A stretch of 64,000 nt of DNA from Ceriagrion tenellum (GCA_963169105.1 OY720643.1:96110848-96174847); one strand, 5' to 3'. Positions 22,043 to 34,243 are shown, counted from the first letter of the stretch. The notes: generated by a model from the letters alone, not told the origin. Program-made: numbers and translations.

Positions 22043-23689
22043 ACTGGTTATCTTCTTCTGTAGACTAGTTCTATTCCATCTTCAATTTTTCATAGGGAAA
22101 ATAACTTAATTTTGGGAGGAGTCGAAAAGACGCCCAACGGGCTTTCTTAGGGGAGACCAAGTTTATGGTGTGGTGTAGTCCTTGTGTTGTAGTGCTAACC
22201 ACGTTGTTTTACTAAACACCAATTTCACCGTTATTACAAAGGACGTCTTAACGATGCTGCGTCAAGAAATAGTTATTTAATGAAGTTTTCCCTTGGAACA
22301 TGGACAAATCCTCTCGAAAAGAAGAGTCGCAACGCAACGTTGTAAAAAACCGAGACTTTTGGAACATTCTCTTTGGATTGATGAATGCTGATGATGAATT
22401 AATTCTTCCTTCCATCCCATCAGATGCAGTATTCCGGGTGGACTGCGTTTCCAGGAATGGTCCGTTCCGCCCTCCTGGTTCTCCCTCCCCCCGTGTCCTT
22501 GGACGACAGGGGGAAGGTGGGAGAAAGGGGATGAATGTCAGGGGGTAACGGAAAGGCAAGAGGATATGATGAACGGTGAGAGAGGAGGTGAGGAAATGAG
22601 AATTTTCGAGAAATGAAAAGGAGAGAAAGATAGGAGCAAACGACGCGAAGGTCTTGCGGAGTGGTACTGGAAAGTCATTTGAGTTCTATTCGGACGGAAT
22701 GAATGATTGCGACGCACGAAAACATGAAAATAAATCACGTACCATTAATTCTTACCTCCTCTTGCATAATTCCGATCTGGAAAAATGATTTTATACCCCT
22801 ACGCATAATTGCTTTGCGCTCTTAGTTTAACGGTAAAGTTGAGCTTTTGATAGGAAATTTCCTCCCAGTACACTCTACTGCAACTGACTAAATTCTATGA
22901 CATTATGGTGGTAGAAGAATTGGCTGTATATGCAAATGAACAATTATATATTGTGGTTTCTTGAAAAAATAAGTCGTTGTAGTTCTGTTGCGTACTTAAT
23001 TTACCAAAGAACACTTGAAATCAGCACTATTTCACATAGTGCTGATATTTCACTGAATGACATGTGTATTTACAACCCATCATCAAAATAGAAATATTAT
23101 AATTATTTCTACTGTTATATGATGGACGATGATTTTTCAGACATCTTTATCGCTCTGAGAGTTATTATATCCCATGGTATGTACTAAAAATGAGAACTGT
23201 AAATATGACGCGGATGATGATTGGATTTTTTTGGTAGCCGAAAGAGATTCGGAGGCTACATGCTTGGCTTTAATTATTCGAAAATTTCAGATGAAGCGAG
23301 TTATTGATAAACAGGCATTGTAAAGTGGGCCCTATGATTTATGTCTAGAACGGTTAGAAGCGGCAGAATAGAAGATAGGCACTACCGAACTGTAAGGTAT
23401 AACAATTTCTTCCTCCCACTCACCCTCAGTCATTGAAGCAAAATCGACGTGAAATTTAATTAGGGCACATCTTTATCATATGATTCACGTCTATTTCCCA
23501 ATTCTATCCACTTTCTTGTTTGGTTTCTTACAACTTCTGGGAAACACATAAACAGGGGCTCGCAGTATAGCATATAGTTGTAGATGAAGTGTTTATCATT
23601 GGAGAAAGTCGTAGTTCTCGAAGCTCGCATATGTCGACGTTCGCTACTTCGCCTCATTCAATGGTCGTTTAATCTTAAGATTGTTTAAC
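22043..23689. other. no gene recognised; purine-rich patch near 22.5 kb
   Basis: 22430-22640 is GC- and G-rich (gggggaaggtggg and similar), with overlapping frames on both strands that look compositional. The rest is AT-rich with no supported feature. Confidence 0.4.
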
Positions 23690-24015
23690 TGCAGCACTTC
23701 ATCCTTCCCTGTCTAACGCTAGGTTCCGTACTTCCTATTAATTGTTTTCTATATCTGGTCTACTAATCTCATTCCTGAATCTTCCTCCGGGGACAGACTT
23801 TCCATTATGTTCTTCGCGAGACCGTTGTGCCTCAAGATGAGCCCCATATTCATCTAGATATTCATTTCTGTATAGCGTTTAATATGGTCCTAACCTCTTT
23901 GACTCTTCTTTAATCCTCATTTCTTATATTGTACATCTATTTTATGTTCAGCATCCTCCTCCAGTACCAGGTTTCGAAGGCTTCAAGTCTGCTCTGTTCT
24001 GCCTTTCCAATTTCG
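23690..24015 (-). pseudogene. LINE (RTE/CR1-like) C-terminal relic, minus strand
   Basis: Minus-strand translation of about 24010-23700 gives EKAEQSRLEAFETWYWRRML quoted in parts (RLEAFETWYWRRMLNI), then RRVKEVRTILNAI. This is the start of the same post-RT LINE module seen at 21.1 and 49.5 kb, normally rkRLEAFEmWcwRRMlkI. Multiple stops and frame changes follow. Confidence 0.65.
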
Positions 24016-26547
24016 TTAATTATTTATCTTACCAAATGATTGGAGTAATATTAAATGCTTAGTTATGGAAGTGTGTTAAAAAGTTTTTGACATCACCACC
24101 AAAGATTTTTTAGTCATAAGTGTTGTTTTTAGTGCAATGGTGCTTGATGAAAATGATTTTATAACATTTTATATTAGTTGTTATAATATAGATATTTTTT
24201 CATGCGTTGCAATTGCCTTCTTCAAGTTAACTATTTGATGGAATCGAATGGACACATCTTAGGCATTCTAAGTAAAATGTAATTATCTTGAGCATGTCGA
24301 TACTGAGTGGTCTCAACATTTTAAACATTAAATAATAGCTAAATTTATGTAAAGCCGCAAAGGAATCTACTTGGACAATAAAAATTAATTAAAAACGGCT
24401 ATTTATTCGGGTGGAGATGTCAATTTGACGCCTGTAGCCATTCTAGAGTAATAAAATCCGAGTGAAAATAAATATTTCGTTAAAATCCGCAGAAACCTAT
24501 GGTAAAACATTAACCATAACTGCATTATAACTTTTCAACAAATTTTCAACAAATTTCTTTTCTCCTTTGGCAAGGAATATTTCCATAAAAATATTACAAT
24601 CTGGTAGTTTGAGTATATGTGAGCTGTAGATTGGGTCTATTAAGTTGGAGTATTAAAAGAATGGATACGCAAATTCCTAACCAACAGATCGAAACATTTT
24701 TCCTGCTCCAATATTCACCCCTCTGCACTATCAATATCTGCACATCAAACTGCGCAGTTAAATATCTTGCTTCAAACTGCTTTAAGTCAAGTTAAAATTT
24801 ACATCGCTTCAAATCATAGTCTTAAGGGATAGAAATGCAATTCCTCGAGCAATGGTGGGCTCACTTCAAATAAAGAGGAGAGATTCTCCTGTTCCTCCCC
24901 AACTGCAAGTGGCAAATAGGTTGTACGAAATGACCTTTGCCCTAGGTTATTAATGAAATGTCGCTTGTCATTTCCTGGGTCCCGATACATCTACTCTGAT
25001 CAAACCTCACTCCGCAGTTTAGTTCTCGCACTTCACAAGCTTAGTAAGAATTAGTTCACTAGAGAGCAGTTTTCTGTCCCACAGCACTTCTCAGGATAAA
25101 CTGGATACGGCGCTGAGCCAATAGCATAGCCAAGCATATTAACTATACGTCCAGAAAAATCTAAGATTAGAAAAATTAGAATCTAGTTGTTGAAACTTCT
25201 CTCTACATAGAAGGTTTGACTAAAATTTTCTGTTTATTGCTGATGAACTGCGCTTACTCTCTCAAAGTTCTCTTTGTAAAAACAAATGTAATTATTTATC
25301 ATTAAATCCACATATCCTAGTTTTAATCGTTAGAATGCACAGTTTGCGTAGCATTAGAGAAGGAGTGAGAATTTTAATGTGTGAATGAAGATTGAGAATA
25401 AAGATGCGACGAACACACATATTTTTATATAAAGAGTTGGAGAAATAGCTACCTCTCGGCTATTGCAATTAGAAGGGTGCATTGTATAATTTAAACTCGC
25501 AGTCTTCAATAAATCGTATAGTTAAAGATCATACCATAGGGAGAAAGAGTTAAAGTTAACATGTATCTCTTGCGTACTGTCAATAAAAAAGTGCTTTTTC
25601 TCACATCGGTTACATTCTTCTTCCATGCTCTTCTATTAATACATATGACATTCCTATCCACGGGAACGATCCAAGGCACTCTATCAATAAGTCGGTGCTT
25701 CCTTATCAATCAACTATTTCGTTCCTCAGTTTCAAGAGTCAGAATTACTTTCACGCACAGGAATTCTCTCACCACGCCATATAATTCACCGCCTGCTTCA
25801 TTTTTCCCCCTGGGTGGCTGGGGTGGGGCTACTTCGTTCGGCAACCCCTCTTTATTCCACGCATCCTTCCTTAAGCCTGATTTACGCAAGCATTTTTCAC
25901 GTTTAAGTCCAAATAAAGCGGCAATGATAGCTTAAATTATGACTTTGAGGAGCAGCAATTTCTAGCGATAGTGGCAATGATAGGAATCCCTATCCTCTTT
26001 TCTGTCATTTGAGCACGTCCCTTATCCAGTCTCTGAGTAAGTATATAAAAGTAAACTGTAACTATTCATACCATATGGCAGAAAATGGGGAATGCAACGA
26101 CATTTTTGGCATATGTATTAACGAAAATTGCTAAATTTTCGAAATTTATACACCCTGTTATAATGATAATCAGAAAAAAAATTCATGAGTTCTCATATTC
26201 CCCATCGAAAATTTCCTCAGCTTATCACTAAAAACTGGTTGCGCAATGGCATCAGGAACCTTTGAGAAAATAATAAACTAATTTATTACTTTCAGCAGAA
26301 GATACATTAATGGTTCATTAGGAATACACCTAATCACGTAGTGAGAGCAAAAAATTTGTCTCTTGGGCAGCTATTTTGATAGTCACAGCACACTTTCATT
26401 TACATCTTATGAAATAATACGTTTTCCCAGCATATAACATATTAGCTCACTTATTAAGTTACATTTCAATTGCATGATATGATTGATAGGTATTCCTTTG
26501 GGCATTTTCAAAATTGATAAATTATTATGTATTTAGCCTACTGGATT
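24016..26547. other. AT-rich DNA, nothing recognised
   Basis: A 124-codon plus-strand frame at 25561-25935 (Ser/Phe/Leu-rich) matches nothing I know. A small GC-richer patch lies at 25790-25850. No repeat boundary identified. Confidence 0.4.
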
Positions 26548-26718
26548 TAATTAATTAATTATCGCATCTATCTAACAGGAAATATTACTTTGATGATTTA
26601 TTTTCTTATTATCTTTAGGTATCATGCAAAAAACATTTGGCTACATGAAACAGAATTGTTACTTGAAGATTGTTGATTTTTATCTAACTATTACTAAAAT
26701 TATAAATTGTAGCAATAA
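26548..26718 (+). repeat. 171-bp direct repeat, left copy
   Basis: Shares caggaaatattact, atgatttatt, atttggctaca, ttatctaact and ataaattgtagcaataa, in order and with near-constant 2525-base offset, with 29071-29243. The two copies bracket the PLE RT relic. Sharp loss of similarity after gcaataa suggests a real boundary. Confidence 0.75.
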
Positions 26719-26814
26719 GTGTAATTTGTCAAACATATATCATTCAACTGTTGAAGGCTACTTTGTGGAATAACATTCTAGTAGGAGAAAACAAAATACT
26801 TACTTTGTAATATT

Positions 26815-26900
26815 CCACTATGATTTATTCTACCCCGACCGGTTTCAACGCTCATTTTCAAGGGTACATTCTCCAGTTTTAGGAGTGCGCGCCACATATA
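26815..26900 (-). repeat. PLE hammerhead-like motif, minus strand
   Basis: The minus strand reads cttgaaaatgagcg, ttgaaaccggtcgg, then gtagaataaatcat. The pairing of a degenerate CTGA(A/T)GA-like core with GAAACCGGTC and a downstream aataaa is the signature of PLE terminal units. It lies 5' of the plus-strand RT relic but points the opposite way, as in the inverted terminal units reported for Penelope elements. Confidence 0.5.
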
Positions 26901-26984
26901 TACCAAATTCTCGGGTAGGGGGGGAATTCCTCAGAAGAAGATTCAGCTTCAATGACAATAGATGCGAAGGAGCGGTAACATGGG

Positions 26985-27925
26985 AAACCACTGGTCGAAT
27001 AGGAAATTCCTAAAGAATTTTTCCTCATTTAAATCCACATATGGAATTCAAAGCTCTAAGGACCTGGCCAACAAAATGGTAGATGTCAAACCCCCCTCAA
27101 ATCTTTTGGCATATGTAATTTGTTTACGTCCGTTCCGGCCAAGGAATCCATCAGTATAGCCACCTCCTGGCTAAGAAGAGCCAATTGCGGAGAAGACCGC
27201 ATCAACGACTTCCACCAACCTCTCGCCTTGTGCATTGAACAGAATTATTTCCTGTTTAATGGGAAATATTATAAACAAGAACACGGCCTCAGCATGGGTT
27301 CCCCGCTCTCTCCTATACTCGCACACATGTTCATGGACTCTCTAGAAAACAACATATTTAATTACAACCACCCACTTTTAAATAATTTTGTTTACGATTA
27401 TAGATATGTTGATGATAGTATTTGCTTGTGGACATGAAGCTGTCGACATCTAGAAGAGTTTTTAGCTTTTATAAACTTCCGACACACAGCCATCAAATTT
27501 ACCATGAAATTAGGTAATCGTAAAATTAATTACTTGGACCTAACAATTTCTATTGATATGAAGCAACATTCCCATACAATCTATCGTAAGGATACATATT
27601 CGGACGTAATCAACCCGAATAATTCTTTTCACCACCACAGTCACAAAATTGCAGGTGTATATTCCATCATATACAGACTAATATCCATCCCCCCTCGCGG
27701 AAGTCTCCTATCAAGAGGAACTCAAAACAATAAGAACGAGAAAATGGTTACAACAGTGATCTCGTACAAAGACTACTGGACAAGCAATTGAAACGCAAAT
27801 CAATATTTCTTGTGCCAACACTAAACAGAATAACTCCGGCTAAGCCTAAAAAATTGTGTAAACTCCCATTTTTAGGTGCGATTACCCATAAAATAACGAG
27901 ACATCCCGGGAGACATGTTCAGAAT
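26985..27925 (+). pseudogene. Penelope-like element reverse transcriptase, degenerate
   Basis: In order: KSTYGIQSSKDLANKM (26962-27159 frame), then a frame change and probable small loss where the SFDV motif should be, then LFTSVPAKESI, HGLSMGSPLSPILAHMFM and the catalytic YVDD (27405-27416). An in-frame TGA (27435-27437) interrupts; reading continues in the same frame through IKFTMKLGNRKINYLDL, TIYRKDTYSDVI and SHKIAGVYSIIYRL to a stop near 27791. A frameshift leads to LVPTLNRITPAKPKKLCKLPF and a stop near 27921 (quoted in part: TPAKPKKLCKLPF). GLSMGSPLSPIL, YVDD and YLDLTI..IYRK together are diagnostic of PLE reverse transcriptases, which are related to telomerase. No GIY-YIG endonuclease is recognised downstream. 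Confidence 0.86.
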
Positions 27926-29070
27926 AGGGTACCATAATTCAGTGACGGTAGTCATATACAGGGCAAGAAGGTTCAATTCACTTTTATATAGAACCTTCCA
28001 AAATGAATATTTACAGCTGAGTTAAAAAAATTACTATGAGAATAAATACGACGTGAACGCTGACGCTACTCTACCTGCATTGCGTCACTCATTCACTTTG
28101 TGTAAGAGGGTATAATTCCCACTGGACTTTGCTTCTAATGCCTTCTATTCTGCTTGGAACTATGCAGCAGTAAAACTGTTACCACACAATCCTCCTTATC
28201 GATTCAGATCACATTAAATATATGGTTGAGTGCAGAGATTTGTCTCGACCCCCCAAAAGTAACATTTACTTCCAGTGCCAATACAAGTATGCTACCTCAG
28301 GATACTATACATTTCTCAGTATAGAACGGGTAAACACCTTCGAAGCAGAGCGTGAATCTAGGTCCTGTACGTGCACTTTGTCGAATAACACCTCAAACAA
28401 GAAATATGCCATTCACCACCTAAGAAATTTCCAGGTAAAACGTAAAGAACCAAATTTTTCCTATCCGAGAGGAGTTTAGTATGCGAAGGTGGAACGTTGT
28501 CGGATTTTCAAAATTAGCGGCGGTAGCATGTTTTATTTTTGTCCTACTATGAACCGCGGAAATGCACTGAATTTGTGGATTGTCATGCTCTTTTCCTCCG
28601 AATACTTCTTTATACTTATTCAGTGGTTCTTACTATAAACCTTCTTAGCTATTGTTTACATTTTAAACTAGTCACTGCCAACTTTTCCAAGAAATTTTAT
28701 ATAAATGGATGATATTAAAATATAATAAAAATATATTCTTAAAAATTTAACACCGTTTGTTTTTTTCAAATATATGTTGATTAATATAGCAGAATAAAAC
28801 CTAATGAGTAAATATAAAATGCAGAGTTTAGAGGAAATTAAATATATTTTATTCTAGCGAATGATCGAGTTTAAATAAAACATTCAATTTCCGTATTTGT
28901 TTAAAATATAAGAAAACATACTCTAATATTTACTTAAAACGAAAACGGTCCATATTTTATTATAAAAAATGCTCATGTGTACACTGCCCCTCCCTGAGAT
29001 TACGAAAAATGACCTCTGAGCTTCTAAAGTATAAATGTATAATATACAATTAAAAAGTACAATATATTAA
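27926..29070. other. no gene recognised; possible decayed PLE 3' part
   Basis: An 85-codon frame at 28222-28479 is unrecognised. 28640-29070 is very AT-rich. If the PLE once had an endonuclease domain it would lie here, but I cannot see it. Confidence 0.4.
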
Positions 29071-29243
29071 TTAAATTAATTCACTATCCCGTCTATCTGA
29101 CAGGAAATATTACTTAAATGATTTATTATCTTATTAGCATTACGTATCATGTAAAAAATATTTGGCTACATAAACAAGAACGATTACTTGAATATGAATG
29201 ATTCTTATCTAACTAATGTTACAATTATAAATTGTAGCAATAA
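29071..29243 (+). repeat. 171-bp direct repeat, right copy
   Basis: Counterpart of 26548-26718, roughly 80 percent alike by eye and in the same orientation. The intervening 2.35 kb contains the PLE relic. Confidence 0.75.
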
Positions 29244-31240
29244 TGGAGGAAAAAATCAATTCTCATGTAAAAGTATATTATGGTTATCTTGGCAAAGAAT
29301 CTTCCCAAGCAATGTGACCACATTATATTTTACGGGTAATTAAAACATTTTCTTAGACTTAATATTTTATAACTATACAGCAAATTATTAATAGGTATCA
29401 TGAAATAAAGGAAAGCAACATCATTACACACACGACTGAAACAATATCAGAAATATCAAAGAGAATAATTGAATGAACAAGTAAGTACACAGTATCTTGG
29501 GGAAGTCATAAATGGAAAATAAGATAAACTACAATTTATAACGATAATACTTGATCTATAATATAGCTTAATGTATGAAATAAAGAATAAATAAACGGCC
29601 ATATAAGTCGGGTGGTAAACCATAAAGTCATCGCTAGAAATAGGACTTGCTGATTGGTGGGAGAAGCGTATAGCCCGATTAATACGGAGCACAAATTGCG
29701 CAATTTAACACCGCTTTTCTCAATCCGGCGATCAATAGTTCCAGAATTAGAGCAAACGTTATTTAGCCATCTCCCGTTATCGCATGCGTTCGTGCAATTC
29801 ACCACTTTATAAGATGTATTTGGAAATACATGTATGTATCTTTCGCAACTACGTACCCCGTGTAAAATCGGCTTGCGTAAACCCCAAAGACGAGGGAAAG
29901 AAAACCTATGAAGGATCGAAGAAGAACAAGCAACTTTACTGTTTGAAAAAACAAGAATACCTAAAAACCTAAAAAATCAGCACATTTGGACTCATCTTTT
30001 CTCCAACTTATTTCTATGCACATTTAATTTCCCCTGTATACTCTGTATACCCGATTTTCATAGTTTTCAACAATACCTATAAAATCTACCTGTAGGCTTC
30101 CCATCATTCCCAATGTATTCATCGTCCCTCTGATATTGTTCCACCGTCTCATGATGAGTTAAAGGGTGTTCGCAGAGGAGAAAGAAGAGGGAAAAAGCTA
30201 TACTGGGTGAACAGAAGAAATTCCTCTACTCTGGTTGAATATTGCAGGGAAAGAAGTTATAGGCCTCTTCTAAATTGTGTTAAGAGTTGAGGGAGCTTGA
30301 ATTACCTCTTCCTTCCTCATCTTCCAACTTCCTCATTTTTCTGGCTTCGCCCCACAGAGTGAATAGAATAAAAAAGTTTTTTTTTTATAATTCGATATCA
30401 AGGCGTGCGGAGCGGGCAGCCGACGGTAGGACGCCGAATAGATCCACCTTCCACCTCCCATCAAACATCAGAAGTTGGTCCGAAGGAAGGAGTGTAAATA
30501 TATTCCCAGAGCAGGAATATTAAAGAACATAATGAGCACACAAGATGGAGAGAAAAAAGTTTCCAAAATTTCGACCAAGTCTGTAAGGGATACGCCTAAT
30601 CATGAATTATTAAAAGGTTTCATATACCTATGGTAACGACTTGTAATTTGTGTCGTTTAGCGATGAAAATCAACGTCCAGTAAAAAGTCCAAAGAGCCCT
30701 AATCTTCATGCATAAACCGTAATAACACGAATTGTTTACAAGATATAGAATGTTGATACATATTCTGTTTTTAAGACTTCAAACAGCAATGTAGACTAAT
30801 TCCTTTCAGGTGAATAATGTATGTAACCTCTTCTCGGGTCTCACACATTTCATTTGGTTTTTTTTTAACCACCATCATGGCGAAATGAGTTAATGATGAG
30901 CAAGACGCATGGTGATATGTTTGATAAATTGGAAATATAAACAGATGTGTAACCCGAGAAGTTGTATTTTAACGTATTCCTATTTACTATTACATGCACT
31001 TATGTTAGCAGTTGTACTGTTTGTTGGTATCCGTGATTCTCAATTTTAAAATATATCGATCCTTATTTATCAATAATTCCTCTTTCCTTCAGAAAAGTCT
31101 AGGTATCAGAAAATAATAGGTTACTATAGCCTCATTTCGTCGCTTAATTATTATGTGAAAAACTTGCAACACAAATAATTCTGCACTCCAATTAATAAGC
31201 TCAAGTATTGAAGAATCAAATTAAGACGTTTAAAAACGTA
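29244..31240. other. no gene recognised
   Basis: Frames at 29456-29805 (minus) and 30287-30523 (plus) are unrecognised. A run of ten T lies near 30377. 30390-30500 is GC-elevated without a known signature. Confidence 0.4.
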
Positions 31241-31272
31241 GGAAATGGAGCTTAAGCGGCACCCCTGTCCAA

Positions 31273-31300
31273 CGACAACCCCTCTTAACGGCATTTTTTC
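31273..31300 (+). repeat. Tigger subterminal repeat, left
   Basis: The sequence cgacaacccctcttaacggc followed by attttttc recurs in the same orientation at 34109-34137 (cggcaacccctcggaacggc, then attttttc). As direct rather than inverted subterminal copies, they could be transposase-binding sites. Confidence 0.65.
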
Positions 31301-32121
31301 CTTACGAAATTTCCCAAATCGTTAAATATTACTCCTGTTAAACAACATCTCCAACCCCTACATACGGCAGTTAGGAAAATTTACGGTGACAATTATTAAG
31401 CGACAATTTTACTAATAAAACTTTATTTACTTTAGTTACCGTTTAAATGTACACGTTAATTGTCATCGTTTCTGTAATGTAACAGCTACATTATCTAACT
31501 AACTTATGTTAGCTGGAATAGTGCTGTTTGTTTACATTGTTCAGGAGGCAGGCACACACGACCTCACACTCTCGACTAGTCATACATCGTCGTCACATGC
31601 ATATGAATCACCGAAACAAGCCTTTTCATACATTGTCTCTTTTCTCTTGCGTGCGTTCCGTAGTCTACTGTGGTAATGTTTTCTGGATACCTTGTGGTGC
31701 CTTTCTTTCTGTCCGATCGCGGCTCCTTTCCTCACGGAAGCCTTTTGTTTACATGTGACAGGGGCGTTTCCCTTGCCGCCCTCGCCGAACCGATTGTAGT
31801 TCACTCCCCCACCATTCTACCCATCTTACACTACCGTAGCTATGCTATGAAGCATCTAAATCTAACAATGTCAGGCAAGGCGTCAGTCAGTCGTACTGTT
31901 AACTACGAATACAGTAAACAAGCTCAGGTCTGCGGTATTCTATGCATACGGTTTGTGGAACCCAGTTGAATGTGAATGTTGAGTGTGAACCCGGTACATT
32001 GCAGTGTTACATTCGGTACGCAAGTTGTTCTTGTGTTGCAATTCTTTCGTTTTTTAAAGATTAGGTGCAGCAGTACCGAAATTTGTGAAATACTGTGCTG
32101 TAAGGTGTAGTGTATTGTGTA

Positions 32122-33765
32122 ATGGCGTCTACAAAAAGAGTTGTTTTGCCTCTAAAAGACCGAGTGCGGGTTATTCAAGACAGCGACAATGGATTAAGCC
32201 AAGTTAAACTCGCTGAAAAGTACAAGTGCGGAAGAACGCAAATCGGGGATAAATACCCTATTCTATACAAAATAAAGACTCTATTCTGAAGGACTGGGCT
32301 GAAGGTGAGTCTAAAAATTTAAAGCGGAAGCGGGAGGAGAAATTCGCTGATATAAACGACTGTGTACTTAAGTGGTTTAGAACAGTACGTTCAAAAAAAA
32401 TTCCTATTAGTGGTCCTATGATACAAGAAAAAGCAAAAGAAATTGCAGAAGCGCTGCATATTCAGAACTTCTGTGCCAGCAACGGATGGCTGAATAGGTT
32501 TAAAACTAGGCACAATATTGTTTTTAAGGCCATTTCTGGAGAAAAAGGTGGTGCTGATGCTGTTTCTGCTGAAGACTGGAAGGAAAGATTAAGCAGTGTA
32601 GTCAAAGAGTTTGATCTTAAAGATGTTTACAATATGGATGAAACAGCATTATTTAACAGAATGATTCCCGAGAAAACAGAGGACTGTTCAGGCGAAAAAT
32701 ATTCTAAGGAAAGGATCACAGTTGCTTTATGTTGCAGTGCAGTCGGTGAGAAAACTACACCATTGATTATCGGGAAATCTCTACGCCCTCGATGCTTTGG
32801 TAAAACTGATATGAATACATTATGCGTTACCTGGAAAGCCAATAAAAAAGCTTGGATGACATCAGACATTTTCGAAGAGTGGTTGCAAAAATTTGATGAA
32901 AAATTGGCCCGGGAAAAACGGAAAATTTTGTTACTGCTAGACAATGCGACAAGCCATGTTCATAATATGACTCTGTCAAACATCACATTGCATTTTCTGC
33001 CACCAAACACGAATTTCCTGATTCAGCCGTGAGATCAAGGGATCATAAAAACATTCAAATCACTTTACCGAAAGCGTGTGGTTAAATCAATATTGGCTAA
33101 AATTGATTATTGCAGCAGTGCAAATGAGTTAGCTAAAAAGGTTTCGCTTTCAGACACGATGTCTTGGATTAAGTCATCGTGGAATGACGTAAAAGCAGAG
33201 ACAATAAGGAAATGTTTTGCAAAATGTGGTGTTTCGCAAAAGCTGTTCGATGCTTCATAAACTGCTACAGAGGACTTTCAAGAAGCCCAAAAGGAAGCAG
33301 AAGACCTGATGAGGAAGGCTGGCATGGAGCACGACGGAAGATTGACTGCTGCGGAGGACTGCGCTGAAACCTCTCCAGAGAATGATTTTTTGTTCGCACT
33401 GGATCTTCCAGATTATGTCGGCGAGTAATTTTTCATGTTATCTATTTTTATTTAAAATTTTCTCTCCAAGTAACCTTATAAATTGAATTTATACTTATTA
33501 TAAATTTATACAGATACCTACTGAAGAGCCCGATTACGAGACAGAATCTGATCCTCAAGAACGAGTTCTAACGCCTGAAGATGTTCTAAAATCTTTGAAT
33601 AATATCACGCCTTTTTTTGAAAAAAATTTTTAAACTTTCGAATATGTTCATATGATTAAAAAACTTTCAAGTGCCGTAGAGGACACGATAGTTCATAAAA
33701 AATTCAAACAAATGGACATTACCAGTTATTTTCGTAAATATTATTTCGTAAATATTAAGCCGTAA
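32122..33765 (+). pseudogene. Tigger/pogo transposase (CENP-B/jerky-like), broken
   Basis: The start ATG at 32122 opens MASTKRVVLPLKDRVRVIQD and continues to a psq-type helix-turn-helix (..KLAEKYKCGRTQI). A frameshift lies around 32250-32270. The long frame contains a CENP-B-type second DNA-binding helix (NGWLNRFKTRHNI) and the DDE catalytic core. The catalytic Asp codons are 32637-32639 (NMDETALF), 32940-32942 (LLLLDNATSH) and 33033-33035 (DQGIIKTFK). The last two are separated by 30 residues, matching the pogo DD30D spacing. A TGA at 33030-33032 sits where PMDQG or PLDQG is usual, and another stop is at 33258-33260. The frame then runs to a stop at 33426-33428. A candidate intron (GT near 33425, AG at 33512-33513) leads to a further open stretch, 33514-33765, interrupted by one TAA (33631-33633) and ending QMDITSYFRK..., a C-terminal tail typical of the family. 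Non-functional as it stands. Confidence 0.87.
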
Positions 33766-34108
33766 TTCATTTTTCTGTTGTGTATTCTTGTAATTTATTT
33801 TGTATTCTAACATTAAAGATTTATTTAAACTTAAGTACTGTAATTCTTTGCCAATATACCTCCAAACGTCTTACAGTATTATTATACATAATAAGTATGT
33901 ACTTTACTAAGATTGGTCCGTATACATATAAGTTTACCACACGGTACCGTACGTACGTATAAGTTTGCGTTTACGCACTCTACGTGCTAATTCAGTATTT
34001 AGCAAAATTATATTGCCATATTAAGTATGTATTTGTTCACTTATTGTAATTTATTAAACCTCCATAACACTATGGCGTGTAAATTACAACCACTGCACCC
34101 CTATTTAG

Positions 34109-34137
34109 CGGCAACCCCTCGGAACGGCATTTTTTCG
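34109..34137 (+). repeat. Tigger subterminal repeat, right
   Basis: Direct copy of 31273-31300, differing at a handful of positions, about 40 bases inside the right terminus. Confidence 0.65.
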
Positions 34138-34176
34138 TCTGCAAAGTAGAGGTGTCGCTTAAAAGGGTTTTCACTG

Positions 34177-34243
34177 TATATATATATATATTATATATAT
34201 ATATTTCGAAGTATTCGAATTCAAATTCGAGTAGTCGAATTTT
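34177..34243. repeat. TA microsatellite and attcgaa-type repeat
   Basis: An alternating TA tract (34177-34204) directly abuts the Tigger right end. It is followed by several attcgaa/ttcgag iterations. The transposon probably inserted into, or expanded beside, a TA tract. Confidence 0.7.

Larger units (their letters stand above)
31241..34176 (+). mobile_element. Tigger/pogo-type DNA transposon, near full length
   Basis: The right end in reverse complement reads cagtgaaaacccttttaagc followed by gacacct. The left end at 31241 reads ggaaatggagcttaagcggc followed by acccct. These are imperfect inverted repeats of about 27 bases, each flanked by TA (31239-31240 and 34177-34178), as expected for pogo-type insertion at TA. 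The right CAG terminus is typical of Tigger elements; the left terminus has decayed. Length is about 2.9 kb. Subterminal direct repeats lie inside both ends. The transposase pseudogene occupies 32122-33765; 31500-32121 would be its leader. Confidence 0.82.

Noticed and set aside
30990..31540. Similarity between cttatgttagcagttgtact (about 31000) and cttatgttagctggaatagt (about 31504), one outside and one inside the Tigger element
   Set aside because: Only about 30 bases of imperfect match in AT-rich DNA. Not enough to move the element boundary set by the inverted repeats and TA flanks.
31528..31969. Overlapping plus and minus frames upstream of the Tigger transposase
   Set aside because: They lie in the transposon leader, are open on both strands and show no protein motif.
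32627..32944. 105-codon minus-strand frame
   Set aside because: Antisense shadow of the Tigger transposase.
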